From Nemertoderma westbladi (lineage: Eukaryota; Xenacoelomorpha; Nemertodermatida; Nemertodermatidae): DNA of 53,749 nucleotides. The notes below the pieces were generated by a model. It saw nothing but the letters and a program-made list of their open reading frames with translations, was not told the DNA's origin and ran no database searches. The stretch is taken from assembly GCA_032718475.1 (NCBI GenBank), contig JAUCBJ010007082.1, positions 1 through 53,749 on the forward strand, written 5' to 3'. The translations under genes and the position numbers were made by a program. The stretch's first letter is position 1; each line of letters begins with the position of its first letter. Positions 1 to 10,064 of this stretch are shown in pieces.

Positions 1-1084
1 CCGTTACTTCCGATGATATATCCAACGCAAGGAAAGTCAATGGGCCCGAAGGGTGAACCACACACAACATCAAGGGAGTCTGTATCTCTACCATCGAGCA
101 CGCTAGAAGTACAAGCGATGGGGATGGCAATACTCATCAGCACTTTGAAGACTAGGATTGACCTGCCCCAGTGGAGCCCTTCAAATTCAATGGTAGTAAG
201 CCGGAGGAATATCTGCAATTCCGGCGTATGTACAGCAACGAAATCTTAACGAAGAATTTAACGCAGGTGGAGTGCCTTAAATACTTACAAGTCTACACAG
301 GGGGGCCAGCATACGACATCGTGAGACAGTACCAAGGTATTGAAGGAGGATTCATGACTGCATGGCGAGCCCTGGACAGGGAATTCGGGCATCCTGCGAA
401 GATTACCCAACAAACCTTGAGGGGAATAACATCAGGCGGACTACAGGATAACCCTGTTAGCATTAAAACCTTCGCGAATAAAGTAGAAAAGGTGCTAATT
501 GTATTAAAGACCCTAGATGCACCTTACGAACTCAATGCATCGAATAACATCACTACAATAGCGCAGGCACTACCGATCTGGCTGAGGAACAAGTGGAGAA
601 AGATTGCCTTCTCCACCCGGGAGAAGAAAGGTGCGGAGCCAGGGCTGGAGGAGATGTCGAACTTACTTAACTATGAAGCGGAATTGATTACAGATCCATT
701 CTACAGCGAGGACAGTGCAGTGTGGGGAAGGCTCCGAAAGATGAATACAACAGGCCTAAACCCGAACACAGTGCGGCGAATGCACTGCCAAAAATAAGAC
801 AATCACTACCGTATGCGGCAACTCAGGGGACTTGTAGTCCACAAGTAGCTGGTAACAGGGCCACACCATGGCAGGGACAGAAACAAAATAACAATACAAA
901 CAAATACAATCCCAACACCCCCAGTAGGCTGAGTCCAAATAACCATAACACCAAACCTCTAGATATTAATCTACGCGCGATACGTGAAGCGCTATACAAG
1001 GAACACTACAATCCCAATCCCAAATACAAATGCCAATTGCATAAAAACGGATTCCACAAGACCATGAATTGCAGGCATTGGTAA
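1..1084 (+). pseudogene. BEL/Pao gag (DUF1759-type) remnant
   Basis: Gag-like protein of a BEL/Pao element, which would package element RNA. Positions 171-797 carry the DUF1759-type domain (starting EPFKFNGSKPEEYLQFRRMY), closely similar to 30.8-31.35 kb of element B. The reading frame changes near 150-170, where one C appears missing from a C-run. It changes again near 715-790, so 722-1084 continues the Asn/Pro-rich linker and the first Cys-His residues in another frame. The zinc knuckle (CHRC...C) around 1130-1180 is also out of frame. Broken and very unlikely to be translated as a whole. Confidence 0.8.
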
Positions 1085-1131
1085 GCGTTATTTAAACAAG
1101 ATCAGGCAGCATACACTGGTATAAATGGACT

Positions 1132-2236
1132 ATGTCATCGATGTGCGGTAGGAGGGCGCAGATTCGCCGAGTGCAAAGAAATACCAGTAAAATACGACGA
1201 GGTAGATGGAAGTGGAGGCCAAACAATGGCGACAAGCACCACGGGAGCGAAGAGAAGGGGAACGGTAGAACTCGGGGTAGTACCGGTGGGATAATAGGAG
1301 AGGGTGGGCGGTCGGTCACGATGTTAATGTTGGTCGACAGCGGAGCAGCGTTCACGCTAGCAGAAAGTTGGGTGGCCGAAGAGATAGGGTTGCGAACGAG
1401 GCCAAGCAAGATGGCGGTATCCACTATCTCGAGTAAGGATGAGGTCTTAAGTATGAGAACGGGGCGTTGCGAAATATCAGCGATAACACCAGGGTGCAAT
1501 TATGGGGCGACCATCGATCCCATTCAAATAATATAATCGATTAATATAAACGCCAGGCGGCCCACAAAGATCGAGGTCGAGCAATACCGGTTCCTGGATG
1601 ATATCGACTTCTCCGTACCTGAACTGGACGCCCCGAAGGTATCTCTCATAGTCGGCATGGATTGCCCGACCGCCCACGAGAGACTACGGACCGTATTCGG
1701 CGAGGATAGGGAGCGAGACCCGATGGCAATTCTCACGCCATTCGGATGGACGCTCAGTGGCCCGATTAAGACCAGAATTCCGTTTAACGTGTCGGAATCC
1801 TCAGGGTGCATGTTTGCCGGCACAATGAAGGAAATGGAGGACAAAGGAGCAGAGGAGCAACTCAAGAGGCTGCTGCGGCAGGACTTCGAGGGGTTGAAGG
1901 AGACCGGGGTCGGGACCTTGGTGGAGGACAAGCAGGCGCTGGAGAGCGTGAAGAACTCGATGAAGTGTGAAGGGGGGCGGTATACCATAGGGATGGTATG
2001 GAAACAACCGAAGTTACCACTACCAGATAACAAGAAGATGGTCTTGACGAGGCTTCGGTAGTTGAAACAGACACTCAGGCGGAGCCCCAAAAAGGATGAA
2101 TACATCCATAGGACGATTAAGAAATATGTGGACAGAGGGTGGGCTGTGGAGTTACCGGTCGATGAACCAAACTCAGACAGGACGTACTATTTGCCACTGC
2201 ATGTGGCTTTGGACCCTGAGAAGGGCAAACTACGGA
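1132..2236 (+). pseudogene. BEL/Pao protease and RT N-terminus remnant
   Basis: Retropepsin-like segment with the Asp-Ser-Gly-Ala active-site motif (MLVDSGAAFTL, about 1327-1360). It is followed by the conserved BEL linker (GMDCPTAHERL, then ILTPFGWTLSGPI) and the start of reverse transcriptase (MVWKQPKLPLPDNK; YYLPLHVALD). One frame runs the whole length but has an in-frame TAA at 1534-1536 and a TAG at 2059-2061. The second stop lies at the protease/RT boundary, next to the codon where element A has a TGA. The sequence ends before the RT catalytic motifs. Confidence 0.8.
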
Positions 2237-2337
2237 TAGAAGTATTTGTTTTCATTCCTTGTGGGACTCTTGTTGTTCGGTACATGTCTATTATTATGAT
2301 GGGGTGAATGATCTCCAAACAAGGGTCAGCATTTTCC

Positions 2338-2500
2338 TTGGTAGTTTGTTGGCTTTTCCATCCAGTCTGCCTATTGATCCATTCCCATGTCTGGGATCAT
2401 TGCCTGCTGTCGTCAGCATCATTATTGATGGCATCAACCTGCTGAATGATAAGCTCCTGCAGATTATCACAGTAGTGCATGTTCAGGGACCTTAAAGTAG
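2338..2500 (-). pseudogene. LINE fragment (same family as 12.4-14.7 kb)
   Basis: The reverse complement matches 12790-12950 of the LINE at 12.4 kb, in the segment between endonuclease and RT (AACAGGTTGATGCCATCAA on the minus strand). It has several small indels. No intact frame. Confidence 0.7.
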
Positions 2501-2604
2501 TACGTTCGAGTCGGCACTCTCACTCTCTACGCCTCAGTGAGATCCTCTCGCCACTTCAGAATTCTGAGAATTGACTGTCATCATCTTATCATGTGATGTT
2601 GAGA

Positions 2605-2715
2605 ACTTACACTTAAAGGTTTGTTTAACAACAAAAGGCACATAACATACTTATACAACAAGATAATGCAAAGCTTATCTTCAAAATATGTACCATGTAT
2701 CGTGTAATATGATAT
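2605..2715. repeat. P450 5'-flank segment, duplicated at 5578-5690
   Basis: About 100 bp upstream of the P450 (TACAACAAGATAATGCAAAG and flanks) recur downstream at 5578-5690 with small differences. The second copy lies just beyond a fragment of the P450 3' coding region, as expected from a tandem gene duplication whose second copy was mostly lost. Confidence 0.75.
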
Positions 2716-2822
2716 AAACTCATTGTACATATTTATTTTATATTTATTGTGTTCTAGATTGTTAAATAAGATAATGGAATATGTTCGTGGCCCTTTTGTA
2801 CTTGATTCCAAAAGATTAATTT

Positions 2823-2834
2823 ATTATATAAATA
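2823..2834 (+). promoter_or_regulatory. possible TATA element of the P450
   Basis: An AT-rich TATATAAATATT-type string lies about 120 bp upstream of the P450 start codon. The surroundings are very AT-rich, so this is weak evidence. Confidence 0.25.
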
Positions 2835-2950
2835 TTATAAAGCTACGGTATTATAAATATCTTTAATTAGGTAAATTTGTTTCGAATGATTTAAAGATTT
2901 TTCACACTAATATGTAACTTTTTTCACTTCTACAATCTCTATGTATTATA

Positions 2951-4417
2951 ATGGACTTTACAACAATATTTATTTTCGTTATTGTTGTTTCCTGTATCTA
3001 CTGGGTTACTCGCACCAAAGTAAAGAGACCCCCTTCACCCCCAGGTATTCCCCTTATCGGTAACTTGTATGCCTTGTGGAACTGTGGGCCGCATACAGCC
3101 TACGCCTATACCAAATGGTGTAAAGAACTGAAGTCAGATATAATAGAGGTTCGAGTGCCAGGTCTATCTATGCTAATACTAAATACATTGCCTCTCACTA
3201 AACAAGCATACCTTGATCATGGTAATGTGCTATCTGATCGGCCTACTGTCTTTTTAGTTCCTAAGGGAATAATCGTATCCAGTGGATCTCTGTGGATCCA
3301 CCAACGGAAACTATTCCAGTCTGTAATGAGACAACATTATTTGCTTGGAGGTAGAAGTTTAGAGGACAGAATCTCAGAGGAAGCATCCTTCCTCTGCGAA
3401 CGATTCACTTCCCAGGGCGGTGTTGAATTCGACCCTCTGCATTTCATTGAACAAGCCGTTGCCAATGGTATCAGCAGCATCGTTTTTGAGGGAAGATTTG
3501 ATTATGACAATCCTGGATTTGATTATTTAATTAAATTAATAACAACACTTTTCAGAACGCCAGAAGTTGCATTTTTATTTCCTAAGTTTCTAATAAACAT
3601 GTTTTACCCGGAACATAAAAATCCCTATAAAATCATTGATAAGCAGTTTGAATTTCTCAAAGAGTGTATTAAAGAGCACAAAGATACAATAGATTACTCT
3701 GGCTCACCTAGAGATTACATTGACACATATCTTATGGAAGAAAAGAAATTGAGAGATTCTGGAAAAAATGAAATCGCCAAGTTTTACGATGAAGAAAACT
3801 TGATGGTTTCAATTAGGGATCTTTTTGGCGCGGGAACAGAAACTACTACGTCTTCTATATACTGGTTCATTCTGATGATGGTAAAACACCCGGAGATTCA
3901 AGTAAAATGTCAAAAAGTGATAGATAATGTAGTGGGAAGGGACAGAACACCAAACCTACAAGATATATTAGAGATGCCGTATTTGGAAGCCTGTTTGTTG
4001 GAGACGTTCCGTTATGCAACTATTGTCCCTGTAGGTGTGGTTCACACCGCGAGATACGAGATGTTACTGAACTCCTACACTATTTACCCAGGGGATTGCT
4101 TATTCTCAAACATCTGGAATATTCACCACGACTCGGACGTCTGGAAGAAACCTTTCGAGTTTTATCCGGAGCACTTCCTATCCGATGATGGACGGAGCGT
4201 TAAGAAGTCCGAATATCTGATTCCATTTGGTCTGGGTCCCCGGGTCTGCGTTGGGGAGCGTCTGGCTCGCATGGAGTTCAGACTATACGCCAGTCGCATT
4301 TTCCACGCATTCACGCTAGAGGGCGTTGGTAAACTCCCAAACCAATATGACGTACTGAAAGCGACGACGAGAATACCAGTACCCTACAAAATTAGGGCAC
4401 TGCCAAGAATCGAATGA
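2951..4417 (+). CDS. cytochrome P450, CYP2-clan-like, single exon
   Basis: A microsomal heme monooxygenase of 488 residues, normal length for the family. It starts with an N-terminal membrane anchor (about residues 2-22) and a proline-rich hinge (PPSPPGIPLIGN, about 27-38). The I-helix oxygen-binding motif is GAGTETT (about 292-298) and the K-helix ExxR is ETFR (351-354). The PERF-type motif is PEHF (about 405). The heme loop is FGLGPRVCVGERLAR, with the axial Cys near 433. All catalytic landmarks are intact, so it is probably functional. The reading frame is uninterrupted; CYP2-clan genes usually have several introns, so this may be a retrocopy or an intronless lineage. Substrate and subfamily cannot be assigned. 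Degenerate duplicates of its flanks and 3' end lie downstream. Confidence 0.93.
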   Translation: MDFTTIFIFVIVVSCIYWVTRTKVKRPPSPPGIPLIGNLYALWNCGPHTAYAYTKWCKELKSDIIEVRVPGLSMLILNTLPLTKQAYLDHGNVLSDRPTVFLVPKGIIVSSGSLWIHQRKLFQSVMRQHYLLGGRSLEDRISEEASFLCERFTSQGGVEFDPLHFIEQAVANGISSIVFEGRFDYDNPGFDYLIKLITTLFRTPEVAFLFPKFLINMFYPEHKNPYKIIDKQFEFLKECIKEHKDTIDYSGSPRDYIDTYLMEEKKLRDSGKNEIAKFYDEENLMVSIRDLFGAGTETTTSSIYWFILMMVKHPEIQVKCQKVIDNVVGRDRTPNLQDILEMPYLEACLLETFRYATIVPVGVVHTARYEMLLNSYTIYPGDCLFSNIWNIHHDSDVWKKPFEFYPEHFLSDDGRSVKKSEYLIPFGLGPRVCVGERLARMEFRLYASRIFHAFTLEGVGKLPNQYDVLKATTRIPVPYKIRALPRIE

Positions 4418-4424
4418 CATTCAC

Positions 4425-4430
4425 AATAAA
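4425..4430 (+). terminator. polyadenylation signal AATAAA of the P450
   Basis: AATAAA begins 8 nt after the P450 stop codon. Other AATAAA-like strings are common in this AT-rich stretch, so which one is used is uncertain. Confidence 0.4.
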
Positions 4431-5359
4431 TCCAATGACATACAGTAGTCGCGTAAAATTGTAGATTAAGGGTAATTTATAATGATTAAGATACTTTAAC
4501 CTGCGAAAAACGGACCCTAAATTAAACTAAACGTAACTCAATTATAATAACACATTATGTTAATGTGTCACCTAATTTACCTTACATCAGCAACACACAG
4601 TATAATGAAAATTATTTATTGTATTGGCTTGGTGCAAACAGTTATATTTATCTGATTAAGAATCGTAACCACATTTTTAATATAAGTTGTGATATATGTA
4701 TTATGTGTTATTAGCCGATATATATCGGGCTTCTGCCACATTAATATCCTTAATGTCAAGTAATTATGTAATTTATGTTTCCGGTAAATAATAAAAAATA
4801 ACTAAAAAATAAATGGAAGGAGTGACCACGCGCCACCGTGTCACGTGTAGCTCTACATAACGGCACTGCGACCGGGTTGCGTTGCTATTTTATATACAAT
4901 TTAATAAAGATTTTTTTACATATTAAAAATCCTGAATTACGTGGCTTTCAAATGAACTATTAATCATAAAGTTTCGTATAAAATGCAATCTTCTATTTAA
5001 TTATTATAGCTTCGCCAGTAACTAGCCAATGAGAGGCCAGGATTTCCAATTACAATGAAGTGTCTGTGGGGCAGCACGTTTAATCTAAATGTAAATATAC
5101 ATTGATTTGAATCAGCTTAGTTAAATTACATTATGAGTCGCTTAGGATATTTTCTTGTTCTGGATTGCAGCTTTTCGTTTTAATAAAACACATATCAATA
5201 TTATTGTGGTATATTAATACACTTAGTTCTCTAGTTGTTTATTAAAAAATATTATCTGCTTTATTATAGAGACGTCGCATTACAATAATTAACGAACACG
5301 CTCAAATAATAATGCACATAGTACAATGTGCATTTCGAGTACAAACAATGCAACTATCG
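4431..5359. other. AT-rich intergenic stretch
   Basis: No credible ORF, RNA gene or transposon end seen. A short palindrome CCGATATATATCGG occurs near 4713. Confidence 0.6.
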
Positions 5360-5440
5360 TACGAGATGTTACTGAACTCCCACACTATTTAACCAGGGGA
5401 TTGCTTATTCTCAAACATCTGGAATATTCACCAAGACTCA
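5360..5440 (+). pseudogene. cytochrome P450 3'-coding fragment
   Basis: This 80-bp piece repeats about 4055-4133 of the P450 (ACGAGATGTTACTGAACTCC and onward through the segment coding IWNIHH) with few changes. Nothing else of the gene is present nearby except copies of its flanks. It is a relic of a tandem duplicate. Confidence 0.85.
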
Positions 5441-5577
5441 CCATTTCCACGTAACAGTCTCTCGATAGGATCCTGGTGCGATTTAATAGAATTATATTAT
5501 ATAGCTTTGCAGCAATCAAGTTCAACGAGATTCAGGACGCTTTAAAAATTGTTTAATTAATGAATTAAAATGAAACT

Positions 5578-5815
5578 CTGAAATGTTTGTTTAACAAACA
5601 ACAAATAAAAGGCACATCACATTACTTATACAACAAGATAATGCAAAGTTAATCATCAAAATATGTACAATGTATCGAATTATTTTTTTTAAATATTCCG
5701 TTTGGGCAGCGATTGTAATATTATAAAATGATTTTTAATTAATTTGCAATGTTGAATAAGATGAGGTTAAAAAGATAAATTAGACGCTTTGCACAAAATG
5801 TTTAGAAAGACACAG
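5578..5815. repeat. duplicated P450-flank sequence
   Basis: The first part matches 2605-2715 upstream of the P450. The second part (TTTGGGCAGCGATTGTAAT, from about 5700) recurs at 8727-8860. These are dispersed pieces of one ancestral duplicated block. Confidence 0.7.
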
Positions 5816-5939
5816 CCGTCCCAGTGGTAAATTTCACAAAAAGATAACCCCAAAATTCAAGAAAAAAGGAAGAAAATGGAACCACAAAATTTAAAACAAA
5901 GGGGGATAAATGAAGGGGATAAGCAAACCAAAGTTAATA

Positions 5940-6240
5940 AACAAACACTACTCATCTGCCAATTCTGGTTGCTTCCACTAGAGAGGGGCCTTCTGGTTGC
6001 CTGTGGTAGAGAGGAGCCTTTCCTTTTAGTAGCCTCCGGTAGAGAAAAGCCTTATGGTTGCCTCCAGTTAAGCTTTTGTATCCTCTTTTTGTCTTATCCT
6101 CAGTCTTGATTCACAAACATATCTACATCTGCCTATTTCATGTAGAGAGAAGCCTTCGGGTTGATTGAGGCTGAAGCCTCCAATAGAGAGGAGCCGCTTG
6201 GTTACCTTGAGTAGAGAGGATATTTTGGGTTACCTCCGAT
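5940..6240. repeat. degenerate ~35-bp tandem repeat (TAGAGAGGAGCCTT core)
   Basis: About seven imperfect copies of a unit with the core TAGAGAGGAGCC followed by GGTTGCCTCC. No coding potential believed. Confidence 0.6.
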
Positions 6241-6251
6241 CATCTTGAATG

Positions 6252-6259
6252 GTTTGTAT
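6252..6259. repeat. 8-bp target-site duplication GTTTGTAT (left)
   Basis: Identical to 7867-7874. The two copies bracket 6260-7866 exactly at the terminal inverted repeats. Confidence 0.65.
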
Positions 6260-7866
6260 TAGCGATGCGACGTTTGTATTAGGGACTCCGGGTTACAATA
6301 TGAGCTCCGGCCGGAGCCGGAGGTTTGGTGGTTGATAATTCCAGTGTATTATTATAGTAGACATACACAGCTATGTGTTCATGAGGTGGGGGGGGGGGGG
6401 GGGCGGGGGGAGATTTGACGCAAATTCGTGCTCGGCGAATTAATATCTCGCTTCATTGTTAAATAATCAATTTTGGGAAAGGAGCTAGTTACAGTAGCAC
6501 ATTAACCAAAACAATAAATTGAAATCAATAAAACAGGTTACAGTTTTATTTTTGGGAGTAATCAGCTGTTATTTGCGTGGATTTTCTCCTGGATAGGGAT
6601 GCATTTTGATTGCGTCCAAAGTCTCCCTTAACCGGTGTTCATTCGGCTAAAATATACGGCAATGTTTTAGACTTTTCAGTTCACACTCACCCCCCCCCCC
6701 CCCCCCCCCAGTTATTATGTCTACATGGAATTAGGCCCTGGAATAACGTCGCCGCACTTATCGAAATATTTTGTAGCAGGACATTATTATGACCATCGCT
6801 AATTATGTCTTCAACTTATGCCAGGTAATGCGTCATAGGTCCTATGGTCGTTAGCTCCTGTGACATACTAGGACTACTACTACTAGGATCGGCATGCTGC
6901 ATTGCAGCTGCATTTTTAAGAATGCTGTGCCGGCTTGTCAACAAAATTGCACCGCCACAACTCCCTATCACCCATGACATTTGCTAGATCATCCGCATCT
7001 TTAAGGCCAGTGTCCTTTAAAATGCGTCTCAAGAAAGTCATGGGCTGTCCACCATGCTTATTCACTCCATGAGGCTGCCAAAGTACAAGATTATGCACTG
7101 GCTGGTCCTCACGGCGAAAGCAATGTCCTGCAAAGCGGAGGCGATTTTGTTCTAGTGTCAAGCTTGGGGGAACCAATGAGACACCTCCAATGTTATATAG
7201 TGTCTGGTTGGAGATATGTGCATTGTACTTGACACAATGAACCCGGCGTAGCATTCTTGTGAATGTACCATCCAGAGATTTGGTGTCCTCAGCAGTTAGA
7301 GCCCAGCATGGACTCCCGTAGAGGAGTACTGGAACTACTGCTGCTCTAAACAATCGGACCTTAAGTTTCCGATTAATTCTCGGTGACTTCCAAATCTTGG
7401 AAAGCCTGTGACATAATGCCCTTCGACAATAGATCTTTAGTTACAGCTGATTACTAGATTATAAAATTAATCTGTAACATGTGCTATATCGAGTCTCGTT
7501 ATTGTTTTGGTTAGAATAATACTTAGATGATGAACGAAACGATAGTACATGTATTTAAGATTTTTTAATTAGAGAAGAATATTAATTGAATTAACTGAAC
7601 CATTTCAATGATTTTGTTCAAACATTTACATTTAAACAATTTCACAAGGGGGGTGTGGGCTTACCAGGAAACTTAAAAAAACATGCTGTAAATTACTTAA
7701 TGAGTTATTATGTTAATTACTATGATATTTACATTATTCATATATCAAAAAAACTTATATTTTAATTCGAATGTCAACAACATAAGCTCCGGATTGACTC
7801 CGGGCTAATTTGCCCGGAGCCGGAACCAGAGCCAGAAAATTGGCCCGGAGCTCTGTCGCATCCCTA
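6260..7866. mobile_element. hAT-like non-autonomous DNA transposon
   Basis: Termini are TAGCGATGCGAC on the left and, on the opposite strand, TAGGGATGCGAC on the right (11 of 12 bases match). They are flanked by an identical 8-bp duplication, the size typical of hAT elements. Both subterminal regions are rich in CTCCGG/CCGGAG motifs in opposite orientation. No transposase frame is present. The interior holds a poly-G run (6388-6403), a poly-C run (6690-6709) and a nested LINE fragment. Superfamily assignment rests on TSD length and TIR style only. Confidence 0.6.
6868..7415 (-). pseudogene. 3' end of a LINE (same family as 12.4 kb), nested in the hAT-like element
   Basis: Reads from 7415 down to 6868. 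It encodes the C-terminal part of the LINE ORF2 product (LYGSPCWALT ... LRFAGHCFRRED), open over 7353-6916, then a short 3' UTR. The UTR ends in a TAGTAGTAG tail at about 6870-6885, as in related LINE copies with microsatellite-like tails. It is 5'-truncated, as usual for target-primed insertion. Confidence 0.85.
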
Positions 7867-7874
7867 GTTTGTAT
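7867..7874. repeat. 8-bp target-site duplication GTTTGTAT (right)
   Basis: Right-hand partner of 6252-6259. Confidence 0.65.
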
Positions 7875-8726
7875 GCAAGATTTTACAAATATTACACAGC
7901 ACAAAACTTATTATTTTGTTCCAAGGCGGTAGAGAAAACCGAAAGGGACAAAGAAAATATAAATGGAATGAAATAAAAATCTAAATCCTGACCACGACGA
8001 AAGACTTCGGCTAAGGTGAAAGCCGGTAGGACCAGAAGTGATGTCTCCCAAATCACTCAGTCAGACAAACAAACAACCGCGGGTTGTAGGTTATTATTAA
8101 TTTAGAAAATTCAAAATTTATTATTTATATTATATTTTTAATAACATCAATTTATTGAAACTTAAATGAAACATTGAATACAAAAAGAAATAGCAATATA
8201 AGTAACACATACATGATATTGCACTGTCATTAAAAAGTATACTTTATTTATCGCTCTTACTTTTTTTATTATTAGTTTTATAAATCAGGTTTTGTAATAA
8301 ATTGAAGGAAAGTGAGAGAGATGTCAATATGGCGGTAAATAAAGCTTACTTTATCTCCCGCTCCCGTGCAATAAATTGTTTTTCTATGTTCGTCGCATTA
8401 CCTTCATACATTTAACCTAACAACTAAAACAAAAAGTAGATAAATAATAGAAAACTATATATACCGGCATATTAAAAATAAGTTACAACTTAATACTATT
8501 AATGGGATTGTCAACGTAAAATTATTCCGAAATATGCATATTATTTTAATTTATAGCTCATAAAATAGGAATCTAAAAAAGTATTAACAATTATTCGCAG
8601 ACTTACTTGGCGAGGAAACAATATCAATGATTCATTGACATAATATTATTAATGATTCCAGTAGTTTATTGCATTTATAGACAACTTAACTTCATTATTT
8701 CAACTTCTGGTCATATTATTTTTGAA
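7875..8726. other. AT-rich intergenic stretch
   Basis: No supportable gene. Long A/T runs only. Confidence 0.5.
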
Positions 8727-8860
8727 ATTATTCGGTTTGGGCAGCGATTGTAATAATATAAAATGATTTTTAATAAATTTGTGATGTTTATTTTTGAATA
8801 ATATGGGGTTAAATATATAAATTAATAGCTTTGCATATAAGTTTAGAACGACAGGGTGAA
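8727..8860. repeat. copy of the P450-associated flank repeat
   Basis: Shares TTTGGGCAGCGATTGTAAT and about 120 further bp with 5698-5815. Another scattered piece of the duplicated P450 block. Confidence 0.65.
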
Positions 8861-9025
8861 GCAAGGGAAACAAATACTGTGTTTGAGTTACTTCTGGAAG
8901 ATATCTTGTGAGATAAAAAAACATAACGAACATTTATCGGCTAATAACTCGTAGGTAAAGTACGACATTGCGTAAAAATCACTGTAAGGAAGGGTAGGCA
9001 ATGGAAACAAGTCTGACTGTACAGC

Positions 9026-10064
9026 TAACCACAGATTGAAGAGCTAATAAGCTAACCACGGCTAATAAAAATAACCTAACCACGGATGGGCTAATAAGCT
9101 AACCACGGATGGGCTAATAAGCTAACCACGGATGGGCTAATAAGCTAACCACGTATGGGCTAATAAGCTAACCACGGCTAATAAAAATAACCTAACCACG
9201 TATGGGCTAATAAGCTAACCACGGCTAATAAAAATAACCTAACCACGGATGGGCTAATAAGCTAACCACGGATGGGCTAATAAGCTAACCACGTATGGGC
9301 TAATAAGCTAACCACGGCTGGGCTAATTTAAAGCTAACCAACCACGGCTGGGCTAATAAGCTAACCACGGCTAGGCTAATAAGCTAACCACGGCTGGGAT
9401 ATTAAGCTAACCACGGATGGGCTAATAAGCTAACCAACCACGGCTGGGCTAATAAGCTAACCATGGATGGGCTAATAAGCTAACCACGGCTGGGCTAATA
9501 AGCTAACCACGGCTGGGCTAATAAGCTAACCACGGATGGGCTAATAAGCTAACCACGTGTGGGCTAATAAGCTAACCACGGCTGGGCTAATAAGCTAACC
9601 AACCACGGCTGGGCTAATAAGCTAACCACGGATGGGCTAATAAGCTAACCACGGCTGGGATATTAAGCTAACCACGGATGGGCTAATAAGCTAACCAACC
9701 ACGGCTGGGCTAACAAGCTAACCACGGCTGGGCTAATAAGCTAACCACGGATGGGCTAATAAGCTAACCACGTATGGGCTAATAAGCTAACCACGGCTGG
9801 GCTAATAAGCTAACTAACCACGGCTGGGCTAATAAGCTAACCACGGCTAGGCTAATAAGCTAACCACGGCTAGGCTAATAAGCTAACCACGGCTAGGCTA
9901 ATAAGCTAACCACGGCTGGGATATTAAGCTAACCACGGATGGGCTAATAAGCTAACCACTGATGGGCTATTAAGCTAACCACGGATGGGCTAATAAGCTA
10001 ACCACGGCTGGGTTAATAAGCTAACCACGGCTGGGCTAATAAGCTAACCACGGATGGGCTAACA
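9026..10064. repeat. 24-bp satellite array overlapping the 3' end of KMT5A
   Basis: Roughly 40 copies of a 24-bp unit (plus-strand core GCTAATAAGCTAACCACGG followed by ATGGG or CTGGG). There are variants with an AACC insertion and a few units with AAAAATAACC. Read on the minus strand, each unit spells His-Pro-Trp-Leu-Ala-Tyr-stop, the same codons that end the adjacent KMT5A frame. The first unit at the right edge is the gene's own C-terminus. Unit length is a multiple of three, so frame is kept through the array. Confidence 0.95.

Larger units (their letters stand above)
1..2236 (+). mobile_element. BEL/Pao LTR retrotransposon copy C, truncated at both ends
   Basis: A decayed gag-protease-RT stretch of a BEL/Pao element. 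It enters from the left edge of the window and stops abruptly inside the RT N-terminal region near 2236. It matches element A (24.2-41.7 kb) more closely than element B: the linker after the protease and the start of RT are nearly the same as at 36.6-37.05 kb. No LTR is visible. The right breakpoint is followed by unrelated sequence and then a minus-strand LINE fragment. Confidence 0.85.

Noticed and set aside
5876-6109. Small ORF of 77 codons with repeated KPYGCL-like peptides
   Set aside because: It lies in a degenerate tandem repeat with no homologous or conserved frame seen.
9026-10064. CRISPR array for the 24-bp repeats
   Set aside because: Direct tandem repeats without unique spacers, in an animal genome next to KMT5A.
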